A stretch of 64,000 nt of DNA from Macrostomum hystrix. Its lineage: Eukaryota; Platyhelminthes; Macrostomidae. The DNA lies in contig CATNEN010000039.1 of NCBI GenBank assembly GCA_950097015.1, positions 15,036,501 through 15,100,500 of the forward strand. Reading direction: 5' to 3'. Made by a program: the position numbers and the translations under genes. Shown here piece after piece: positions 11,501-20,924 of this stretch; position 1 is the first letter of the stretch; every line of letters starts with the position of its first letter. The notes beneath the pieces were generated by a model. The model was not told where the DNA came from and did no database searches. It saw nothing but the letters and a program-made list of their open reading frames with translations.

Positions 11501-13792
11501 CTGATTTTCCAGTCTCTACCTGACCAACCTCCCTGATTTTCCAGTCTCTACCTGACCAACCTCCCTGATTTTCCAGTCTCTACCTGACCAACCAACCTCT
11601 GATTGGTCAGTCTCTCCATTATTAGCACTCTAATTGGTCAGCTCTCTCCCTGACCGACCTCATTTATATTAGTTATTTAACTCACAATCATATCTTCTGC
11701 GACTCTGCCACCCATAAGCTAATTTTTTGTATCACTATGTCCCATATTATGTTTGAATTTATATGCATTTAGGTTGAGACCTTCGGCAGTATGGAGAAGC
11801 GCGAGAAGGTTGAGTTCATTCTAGAACAGATGCGGCTCTGCCTGGCCAAACGAGATTACATTCGCACCCAGATCATCAGCAAGAAGGTTAATCCGAAGTT
11901 TTTTCAAACCGAACCAGACTCAGCTGAGCTCAAGGAGAAATACTACACCCTCATGATTGAGCTGCACAGCCACGACAAATCCTACCTGCACATTAGCAAG
12001 CACCACGCTGCCATTTTGCAGGTATTTTTGCGCATTTTATCGTTGTCTAAACTAATCAAAACTTTCCAACCAACATTGAAATTTGCTAAATCAAATTTTA
12101 TACTACACCTACCTCTCTCACTATCATTCTCAATACACTCCATTAAATTATCCCAAATCCTCTCGAACTCAAGTTATCTTAAAATTTACTCTACCTAACA
12201 TTCTAATCCATTTCAACTGGAAAAATCTGTAATCCACTCCACCCAGGATTATCCCTAATCCACTCCACTCAGGATTATCCAAAATCCACCTACACACAGG
12301 ATTATCCCTAGTCCAATATGCCTTGGATTATCCTTGCTGCATTTCTTGCTGGATTATCCAAATCTACTACACACAGGTTTATGCCTAATCCACCTACGCA
12401 CAGGATTATCCCTAATCCACTACACCCAGGATTATCCCTGTCTATGTCTATGGCTGCTTAAGCAGCGGCATCGGTCAACTAACAACAAAGATAATAAAAG
12501 TACGAGTACAAAATTTCATTAAATCTAGGTTCTCCCAAATCCAGTTAATCTACTCCCAAAATCTACTCAACCCTGGATTATCTTAAAAATAACTTAAATC
12601 ATCCCAACTCAAGATTATCCCCTTAGTCTACTCCGTCCGAGATTATCAATCATTCGGGTTGAATTTCCAATAACATGCAAAAATACCCGTTCACAGAGCT
12701 GCAAACCAGAGACAGACAAGTTCCGCCTGCACCTGCGCTGCTGCCTCACCTACCTGCTGCTGGCGCCGCACGACAATGAGCAGCATGACTTGCTGCAGCG
12801 CAGCGTCCGTCATCACGCCAGGCCGCTAGAATCCGAGCCAGATTATGCTCAGCTGTGTAGCCAGTTCAGCGGTAAGGAGCTCATCAATTGGTCCGAGTTG
12901 AGCACTAGTCACGCTGAGCGACTGCGCACCGATTGTCGCCTCTCGGACGACGATGTCGACGCCCTGCGTCGTCGGGTTACTGAGCACAATGTGCGCGTCC
13001 TGGCCGCTTACTATACCAATATTGGCCTGGCCAGGGCTGCTCACCTGCTCTGCCTGAGTCTGCCTGACGCTGAGCAGGCCATCTCGGACCAGGTGTGTCT
13101 TCACTTTATCTTTCAGTGTATATTTACTCTATCCATCAGGACCTCTTCACTCCCACCTTCAGAACATCTTCACTCCCACCTTCAGAACATCTTCACTCCC
13201 ACCTTCAGAACATCTTCACTCCAACCTTCAGAACGTTTTCACTCCAACCTTCAGGGCTTCTTTACTCCAACCTTCAGGACCTCTTCACTCCAACCTTCAG
13301 GGCCTTCTCACTCCTTCCTTCAGGGCTTTTTGACTCCAACCTTCAGGGCCTCTTCACTCCAACCTTCAGGGCCTCTTCACTCCAACCTTCAGGGCCTCTT
13401 CACTCCAACCTTCAGGGCCTCTTCACTCCAACCTTCAGGGCCTCTTCACGCCAACCTTCAGGGTCTTCTCACTCCAACCTTCAAGACGGACTCCATCCGT
13501 CTTTCAGACTATCTGACTAACTGGTAAACTGAAATTCGCAGCGCAGACTCCTCATGGAAAGGATTACTTAGCCATTTGCTGACAAACTTTATTCTCTCCC
13601 ACATCGAAGGTTGTGTCTGGTGCCGTTTCGGCTAAAATCGATCGCCTAGCTGGCGTGGTGCACTTTTCTAGCGCCCAGTCGGCCACCCAGCTGCTAACCG
13701 ATTGGGCCCACAGTCTGGACAGCGTAATGCGATTGGTTGGCGAAGTCGGCCACCTCATCAACAAGGAGCGAATGGTGCATCAACCGGCTTAA
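8600..13792 (+). CDS. PSMD12: 26S proteasome non-ATPase regulatory subunit 12 (Rpn5)
   Basis: Lid subunit of the 26S proteasome 19S particle, a PCI-domain scaffold needed for lid assembly and hence for degradation of ubiquitinated proteins. Exons: 8600-8683, 10675-10734, 10871-11212, 11773-12021, 12697-13092, 13610-13792. All junctions are phase 0 with GT-AG ends, giving 437 residues against about 456 in human. Family hallmarks in order: [92 protein letters not shown], and the PCI end [15 protein letters not shown] then [11 protein letters not shown]. The PCI domain covers roughly residues 225-405. The ATG at 8600 gives [20 protein letters not shown], a plausible full N-terminus. Introns 3, 4 and 5 are filled by minisatellites and intron 1 holds a MITE, yet the coding exons are intact. 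A possible ATTAAA poly(A) signal lies at 13843-13848. Confidence 0.96.
9881..10151. mobile_element. hAT-like MITE with perfect TIRs and 8-bp target duplication
   Basis: A 271-bp element bounded by perfect 14-bp terminal inverted repeats, CATACATGCGCAAC at 9881-9894 and GTTGCGCATGTATG at 10138-10151. It is flanked by a perfect 8-bp direct repeat GACTATAA (9873-9880 and 10152-10159). An 8-bp target duplication with short TIRs is typical of the hAT superfamily. There is no transposase; the interior is a degenerate AACTAAGTCGCAAA-type repeat. It sits in PSMD12 intron 1. Confidence 0.9.
11222..11600. repeat. 32-bp minisatellite in PSMD12 intron 3
   Basis: About 11 units of period 32. The 5' units read TGATTGGCCAGTCTCT and later ones CTGATTTTCCAGTCTCTACC, two homogenised blocks. 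The later type contains a pyrimidine tract ending in CAG, a 3' splice site lookalike. Confidence 0.95.
12230..12655. repeat. degenerate GGATTATCC / CTAATCC repeat in PSMD12 intron 4
   Basis: An old array of about 26-bp units carrying CAGGATTATCCCTAATCCAC, best preserved at 12240-12440 and decayed after that. It is rich in TAATCC on both strands. Confidence 0.8.
13140..13500. repeat. 23-bp minisatellite in PSMD12 intron 5
   Basis: About 15 units built on CTTCACTCCAACCTTCAGGG. Each unit is a pyrimidine tract ending in CAG/G, so it mimics a 3' splice site shortly upstream of the real acceptor at 13609. Confidence 0.95.
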
Positions 13793-14029
13793 ACTGTTAG
13801 AAACTTCGCTGACTTCAATGACTTCAATCCATGTTTTAAGGAATTAAATCTACTCTCTGGGATATTTTGACAATTTCAAACACACAAGTATACTAAAATA
13901 AGGATCAGCTAAATATATTCCTCTTTTTTCTCCGGCTAATCCACTCTTACTGTTTCAAGGAATCCCGGTGCAATAATCCGTTTTAAAAGGATTATCAAAA
14001 TAATTATATATTTATCATAGATTCGTATT

Positions 14030-14520
14030 AAAGTAGGATAATCTAGCTAGGATGGGATTTCAGTAAGATAATCCAGCTAGGATGGGATTTCAGTAAGATA
14101 ATCCAGCTAGGATGGGATTTCAGTAAGATAATCCAGCTAGGATGGGATTTCAGTAAGATAATCCAGCTAGGATGGGATTTCAGTAAAATAATCCAGCTAG
14201 GATGGGATTTCAGTAAGACAATCCGGCAAGGATGGGATTTCAGTAAGATAATCCGGCTAGGATGGGATTTCAGTAAGACAATCCGGCAAGGATGGGATTT
14301 CAGTAAGATAATCCAGCAACGATGGGATTTCAGTAAGATAATCCAGCTAGGATGGGATTTCAGTAAGCCAATCCGGCAAGGATGGGATTTCAGTAAGATA
14401 ATCCGGCTAGGATGGGATTTCAGTAAGACAATCCGGCAAGGATGGGATTTCAGTAAGATAATCCAGCAAGGATGGGATTTCAGTAAGATAATCCAGCAAG
14501 GATGGGATTTGAGTAGGATT
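14030..14520. repeat. 30-bp minisatellite downstream of PSMD12
   Basis: Sixteen nearly identical units with core GATAATCCAGCTAGGATGGG. Variation is confined to a few positions (CAGC/CGGC, TAGG/AAGG). Each unit has TAATCC. Confidence 0.97.
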
Positions 14521-15055
14521 CCTAGGATTCATCAAGATAATACATAATTGGATTTCAGTTGGATAATCCAGTCGAAGTGGGATCTTTTAGCAGGATAATC
14601 CTAAACTTTAAACTATCTCCATTGCAAACTAACTTCACTCAGTCAACAAAAATTCAACAAATGTTTTTTTTAACCGCAATGTACTTTGTCAGCTTCCCGC
14701 CGCATCATATTTAACAATTTTGCAGTCTGTGAAATTCTCTAAAAAAGCTCGTCTAGAATGCTTACGTATTATTTGCAGTCCTTAATAATAGGTTCGTCTG
14801 CTAAATACATTAAATTAAAAACTTGAACTATGTGAAGTCAGCTTTTTATAAACTAGAAATTATTTAAATATAAATACAGTTTAAAATACACCCAAGAACG
14901 GAAATCCTACTCACAGTAGGATAGTGAGCGTCTGAACGTCCATCGGCAACCAGTTTTGATATATTTGGCTGTTACTTTATAAACCTGATATCGCCATTTG
15001 GCCCTTTGATGTATCATTTTGTCATATTTACTTACCTTTTACCTTGCTATCCCAT
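14521..15055. other. unique spacer
   Basis: AT-rich DNA between two arrays with no gene seen. Its first 70 bases are decayed repeats of the preceding array. Confidence 0.5.
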
Positions 15056-15560
15056 CAACTTTCTTTATCCATTTCTATCCCATCCGCTTCCCTTATCCAT
15101 TTCTATCCCATCCACTTCCCTAATCCATTTCTATCCCATCCACTTCCCTAATCCATTTCTATCCCATCCACTTCCCTAATCCATTTCTATCCCATCCACT
15201 TCCCTAATCCATTTCAATCCCATCCACTTCCCTAATCCATTTCAATCCCATCCACTTCCCTAATCCATTTCAATCCCATTCACTTTCTTTATCCATTTCT
15301 ATTCATCCACTTCCCTAATCCATTTCAATCCCATCCACTTTCTTTTTCCATTTCTATTCATCCACTTCCCTAATCTATTTCAATCCCATCCACTTTCCCT
15401 ATCCATTTCTATCCCATCCACTTCCCTAATCCATTTCAATCCCATCCACTTTCTTTATCAATTTTTATCTAATCAACTTCCTTATCCATTTCTATCCCAT
15501 TCACTTTCTTTATCAATTTTTATCCAATCAACTTCCTTATCCATTTCTATCCCTCCTACT
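15056..15560. repeat. 28-bp minisatellite
   Basis: About 17 units built on TCCCATCCACTTCCCTAATC. Older variants at the 3' end read TATCAATTTTTATC. Most units contain CTAATCC. Confidence 0.95.
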
Positions 15561-15589
15561 TCCCTTACCCCCTTCATTATTGACCTACT

Positions 15590-15619
15590 TGAAGACAGGG
15601 AAAAGATTCCCTGTCTTCA
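15590..15619. other. perfect 13-bp hairpin
   Basis: TGAAGACAGGGAA (15590-15602) and TTCCCTGTCTTCA (15607-15619) are perfect inverted repeats around the 4-base loop AAGA. It abuts the end of the 28-bp array. No gene can be assigned to it. Confidence 0.8.
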
Positions 15620-15624
15620 TTAAA

Positions 15625-16200
15625 AGGCTTCATTTTTTCCATTCCAGGTAAATTGCGTTGTTTCTTAAACTCATCTTTCTAAATTTATATATACAGGCCT
15701 TTTCTTGGCATCTGTAAGGCAGGAAGGAAGAAAGGACTATTTACAATGGACAAAAAGTATGCGCAACTTGAGGAAATGAGCAAGCTCCACCCACAAACTC
15801 TGCTTGGAATCCGCCCCATCTCCCTCCGTCTCCCTCTTCCTTTCTTCCCATTTCCTTTCCATCAAAGCCAGCTTTTTAGGCTCTGTTAAGAGCTCTTTTA
15901 AGTCCAACTGTCCCCAGTGCCAGAAGCTGACAGTGCCAGTTCAATTTTTCTACAAAATGAGAACGGTTTTAGCATTTTGCAAATCTAGCATATTGTCTTC
16001 AGTTAATGACTAGTTATTTTATTGCCGAGTGTAGGTTTTAGTATTGACATTAACAACATAAGTTGCTTATCTTAATCTATACTGCGTATTCGGAATCGAG
16101 TTAGCAATACTCGAAGCAGGCACACTGAGAAAACAATCTCTTTATGAAATTAGACATCGAAACAGGAATTGTACCGATAATCTTTGTGGTTAAAGATAAA
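15625..16200. other. unique spacer
   Basis: No gene supported. The short ORF at 15804-16013 shows no family feature. Confidence 0.45.
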
Positions 16201-16214
16201 GATATCGCACCAAG

Positions 16215-16770
16215 AATCGAACCAGCAATAGCAGGGAATCGCAGCTAGAATAGAAGCAGTGACCGATGCGGGAATCGCAGCTAGAATCGAAGCAGAGGCA
16301 GTAGCAGGGAATCGCAGCTAGAATAGAAGCAAAGGCAGTAGCAGGGAATCGCAGCTAGAATCGAAGCAGAGGCAGTAGCAGGGAATCGCAGCTAGAATAG
16401 AAGCAGTGACCGATGCGGGAATCGCAGCTAGAATCGAAGCAGAGGCAGTAGCAGGGAATCGCAGCTAGAATAGAAGCAAAGGCAGTAGCAGGGAATCGCA
16501 GCTAGAATCGAAGCAGAGGCAGTAGCAGGGAATCGCAGCTAGAATAGAAGCAGTGACCGATGCGGGAATCGCAGCTAGAATCGAAGCAGAGGCAGTAGCA
16601 GGGAATCGCAGCTAGAATAGAAGCAAAGGCAGTAGCAGGGAATCGCAGCTAGAATCGAAGCAGAGGCAGTAGCAGGGAATCGCAGCTAGAATAGAAGCAG
16701 TGACCGATGCGGGAATCGCAGCTAGAATCGAAGCAGAGGCAGTAGCAGGGAATCGCAGCTAGAATAGAAG
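16215..16770. repeat. 36/37-bp repeat with 147-bp higher-order unit
   Basis: Monomers begin GGGAATCGCAGCTAGAAT and alternate in four types (36+37+37+37). The diagnostic CAGTGACCGATGC recurs at 16257, 16404, 16551 and 16698, exactly 147 bp apart, so this is a true higher-order repeat of about 3.6 copies. Confidence 0.95.
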
Positions 16771-16774
16771 CAAT

Positions 16775-17290
16775 CGACTATTTCTACTTTTTAATTAGCT
16801 CTGCGTTCACATTATGGCTGCTTCAAACAGCCAGTTTAATGCGACAACCACTTGTTAAACTACTATAACATAGTTCATTGTGAGTGTCACAAAGCGTGTA
16901 CTCATTCTGTTTGAGTCCATTCTCTCTCCCTCTCTTATACTCTATTAAATGATAGTCTATGAGAACACACTACTGCTGCTGCTGCTGCTTTAGATTTCAA
17001 CATTGAAGTGTTTTTGCTTGTTGAAGACTTTAACTGTCAAAGATTGAGACCCGCGCTAAAATCTCAGTTTATTCTACGCCCTGTAATACGACCCCTGACG
17101 CCTTTGGCAACCAACCCGGCCTATCAAATTACGCGATAAATATAGTGCAGTGCAAGGTGAGTTCTGAGATTCTCTAACCCCTCTCTATACATTTCTATAG
17201 CTTCGAACTCTATAGCTTCAAGCTGTATATACTTACAGCCAATGAGGAGCGCCTATGGAGTGTGGGTGCTGTGCGCGCTTTGCTTTGAGT
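16775..17290. other. upstream flank of the kinase gene
   Basis: Unique sequence with a small (CTG)n at about 16975 and no coding exon seen; it leads into the TATA box. Confidence 0.5.
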
Positions 17291-17293
17291 GAA

Positions 17294-17302
17294 TATATAA
17301 AA
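17294..17302 (+). promoter_or_regulatory. TATA box of the kinase gene
   Basis: TATATAAAA lies 139 bases before the ATG at 17433. A start about 30 bases downstream would give a leader of roughly 110 nt. Confidence 0.55.
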
Positions 17303-17432
17303 CAAGAACCAGATACGAGCTTAGAGAAAGAGAGAGAGCCTCATTAATTTTGTTAGAAACTACTGCCTCAGTAAAGGAGGTACCAAGCCAATAGACAATA
17401 ATGATCTAGCCAGCTCTTCTGCAAAAGAGGCA

Positions 17433-20400
17433 ATGTCTTCAACGCCGAGAAACTTCGCCGACTGGAGCCGCCAGACGGTCGACCTGCGACTGACGTACAA
17501 CGGCAATCGCCAGATTGACTGGCTAAAGCCGGCGCTGAAGCTAGGCAGGTTCACAGCCGTGATGTCGCTACAGTCTGGCGGCTATGGAGACATTCTGCTG
17601 GCTACGGAGGAGAGCGCGGCGGCTGCTGAGGACGCTGACACAGAAGCTGGAGAACTTAGGCAGCTCAGTGAATTGGAGACACACGCTGCCAGGGCTGACT
17701 TTCGATGTGCCAACTCGGCGTCTACGAATTCAGCAGCCATTGTGGTGCTGAAGGTACCGAAGATCAGCCTGACGATAGCGGCTAAGGAGAAGGCGTTCAA
17801 GAAGGCGACGAGAGCACTACTGGAGCTGAAGGTCAGGAGGTGTGGGTTCAATAGGATGCTGTGGGTTCTGTAGGATGGGTTCTGTAGGATGGTGTGGGTT
17901 CAATAGGATGCTGTGGGTTCTGTAGGATGCTGTGGGTTCTGTAGGATGCTGTGGGTTCTGTAGGATGGCCTTGAAGAGGTTCTGTGGGATGGCCTTGAAG
18001 AGGTTCTGTAGGACGGCCTTGAAGAGGTTCTGTAGGACGGCCTTGAAGAGGTTCTGTAGGACGGCCTTGAAGAGGTTCTGTAGGATGGCCTTGAAGAGGT
18101 TCTGTAGGACGGCCTTGAAGAGGTTCTGTAGGATGGCCTTGAAGAGGTTCTGTAGGATGGCCTTGAAGAGGTTCTGTAGGATGGCCTTGAAGAGGTTCTG
18201 TAGGATGGCCTTGAAGAGGTTCTGTAGGATGGCCTTGAAGAGGTTCTGTAGGATGGCCTTGAAGAGGTTCTGTAGGATGGCCTTGAAGAGGTTCTGTAGG
18301 ACGGCCTTGAAGAGGTTCTGTAGGATGGCCTTGAAGAGGTTCTGTAGGATGGCCTTGAAGAGGTTCTGTAGGATGGCCTTGAAGAGGTTCTGTAGGATGG
18401 CCTTGAAGAGGTTCTGTAGGATGGCCTTGAAGAGGTTCTGTAGGACGGCCTTGAAGAGGTTCTGTAGGATGGCCTTGAAGAGGTTCTGTAGGATGGCCTT
18501 GAAGAGGTTCTGTAGGACGGCCTTGAAGAGGTTCTGTAGGATGGCCTTGAAGAGGTTCTGTAGGATGGCCTTGAAGAGGTTCTGTAGGATGGCCTTGAAG
18601 AGGTTCTGTAGGACGGCCTTGAAGAGGTTCTGTAGGATGGCCTTGAAGAGGTTCTGTAGGATGGCCTTGAAGAGTTTCTGTAGGACGGCCTTGAAGAGGT
18701 TCTGTAGGATGGCCTTGAAGAGGTTCTGTAGGACGGCCTTGAAGAGGTTCTGTAGGATGGCCTTGAAGAGGTTCTGTAGGACGGCCTTGAAGAGGTTCTG
18801 TAGGACGGCCTTGAAGAGTTTCTGTAGGATGGCCTTGAAGAGGTTCTGTAGGACGGCCTTGAAGAGGTTCTGTAGGATGGCCTTGAAGAGGTTCTGTAGG
18901 ATGGCCTTGAAGAGGTTCTGTAGGATGGCCTTGAAGAGGTTCTCTTGAAAACGTTGCGTAAAAAACGCAAAATTTCCCTATAAAATATCGAATATAAAGT
19001 TCCCTAAAATCCCCAAAAGCCAATTTCACTACGCAGTTGTCAAGCTGACGGAGAAATGTTAGTAAATTTCAAATAAAAATCGTGATAATAAAAAATTCCA
19101 TGATCCATATTCGTCAAGCAAAAAAATGGATCTCGTGTTTTACTAGATCACGCGGAGTACCTCATCCTTACCCCCGTGTCACATCCCCGGGTAAACTAAC
19201 TTAGCAGAATAATAGCCCAGGTTGGCAAGGCAAATCCAATCGATTCTCCCGTAACAGTGGGAAATATCCACCAACAGCCTAGCTCACATCCGATTTGATA
19301 AAAAATTGAAGACAAAACTGACGAGATGAAACACTCCTAGTGGCTGTTTCATTATCTCGCATCAGATTCGGAGGTTAGCTGACTGACTGACAGGCTGGGT
19401 TGAGTAGAGAAAGTCATTTTATTTCTGTGCGCGCGTCGACAGTACGCACGCGCGTACTTATTAGGTTAGTTTACTTTTTTACTACTTTGAGTAGTATAGC
19501 TGTGGTTTACGAGCAACGAGCCATTAAAAAACTCAAACTGAGTTCTTTTTGTAAACTTAAATAAACATTGTATTTTTTAAATAAAGCACTTTTTATAATA
19601 ACTGGCGCCTTACACTGCAAGCTTTTAATAAAAAGACAGCCATTTTACGCCGGAAGCTCGATATTTAGAAACACACCCACCTCACGCTGCCGCAAGCTCT
19701 ATATTTAGAAACACACCCACCTCACGGCGCCACAAGCTCTATATTTAGAAACACAATCACCTCTCTCAACCATAGACTATTACGTACACTTGTATTTGCT
19801 GCTCGCAGGACGCGAACATTCCTGGCGTTGCTCTAATGCGCGCAAGCTGTCCAACTGAGTGCATCGAGGTCTACAATTATTATCCCTGCGATCTGGCCGC
19901 CGCTGCTCGCGAAATTCGCGGCCGCATAAAATGCCTAACAGAGAGCTTTCTGTTCTACTGGGCGTTGCAACTGGCCGAAGCCATCACGGGATTGCACGAG
20001 CGGGGCATTCTTCACTGCGACATTCATCCAGAGAATGTTTTGCTGGATGCGGATGGCAACCTCTTGTTGCACGATTTCGGCCTATCAAAACGGCTGCCTG
20101 CTGATGTAAGCGCTTTTGTAGTTTTGTTTTATACGAGTTGCAAAAAAAATCTCGGTGCCATCCGAAAACCGCAGGTTTGGCAAACCCCAAATCGTCGCAG
20201 AACCGCCGGCTGGGTTAAGATTCCTAGAAAATTTCGCGACGACGCTCGCCAGTTCGCCATGCTTCAGGCCGGCTGGTGGCCGCCGGAGCTCGAGGATGCC
20301 TTTCGCGCAGGCAGCGGCTTCGGCGTGGGCGGTGGTAGCGTCAGAAATGGCATCGGTGGTGGCAGCGGTGGGATGACCACAATGCACATGAATCACACTG

Positions 20401-20792
20401 TCGACTGGTACGGCCTAGGCGCGACCCTGTTCGTGCTGCGCACCGGAAGCTACCCGTTAAGACACTTCTCAGAGACGCAGCTCGCGCGCATGCTGCAGAG
20501 ACCCGGCCAGCAGCTGCAGGACCAGGAGCACTTGACACCGAATTTTAGTCATTTCATTCTTCAACTGCTGCGCGAAAAAATTCCCGATAGGTTAGGCCAC
20601 GCCGGCGACGGTCGCGAAGTTCTTAGCCACGTCTGCGTCCGCTCCAGCCCGCTGTTTCGCTGCTGCGACAGCTGGGAGCAGCGCCGCGAGCGGATTCGAC
20701 AGCGTCAGCTGCCGGCGCCCTATCGCATTGTGTGGAGCTGGCCCGAGTTTGTTCAACGGCTAGAACACTATAAACTGCCGCGTCTGGTTTGA
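17433..20792 (+). CDS. protein kinase with GRK/AGC-like C-lobe
   Basis: Probable serine/threonine kinase. Exons: 17433-17831, 19809-20105, 20175-20792 (TGA). Intron 1 is phase 0 (GTCAGG to CGCAG); intron 2 is only 69 nt, phase 0, stop-free (GTAAGC to CCGCAG). The spliced product is 437 residues, or 460 if intron 2 is retained. Kinase landmarks: glycine loop LQSGGYG (47-52), VVLK lysine K107, catalytic HCDIHPENVLL with D204 and N209, DFG at D222, PPE in place of APE, and DWYGLG of helix F. After this RLGHAGDGREVLSH resembles the RLGxxGxGxxEVxxHxFF motif of G-protein receptor kinases and other AGC kinases. Odd points: HCD instead of HRD, an Ala/Glu-rich insert (about 59-100) in the N-lobe, and a Gly-rich insert between PPE and helix F. 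Catalytic residues are kept, so it is probably active. The family within AGC is uncertain. Confidence 0.8.
17870..18945. repeat. 24-bp minisatellite in kinase intron 1
   Basis: About 42 units with core TCTGTAGGATGGCCTTGAAG. The main variant is GGATGG versus GGACGG. Because 24 is a multiple of 3, ORFs of 340-390 codons open on both strands; they are artefacts of the repeat. Confidence 0.97.
18946..19808. other. 3' part of kinase intron 1
   Basis: Unique intron sequence. It holds an imperfect fold-back at about 19280-19385 (CTAGCTCACATCCGATTTGAT-like arms) and a 40-bp repeat in 2.6 copies at 19652-19755 (AAGCTCTATATTTAGAAACA) just before exon 2. Confidence 0.6.
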
Positions 20793-20924
20793 CAGTGCAC
20801 TACTACACTTAGTTAGTTATCCGCTGATTGTCCTTGCCAAATACTTGTGAATAATGTGATATAACTCGTATTAGCAGAAGGATATAGCAATCTGATTTTT
20901 AATCCTACTATACTAAAATTTGAT

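Noticed and set aside
19280-19385. Fold-back in kinase intron 1 as a microRNA precursor
   Set aside because: The 5' arm has an extra 20-base bulge and several mismatches, unlike a regular pre-miRNA stem.
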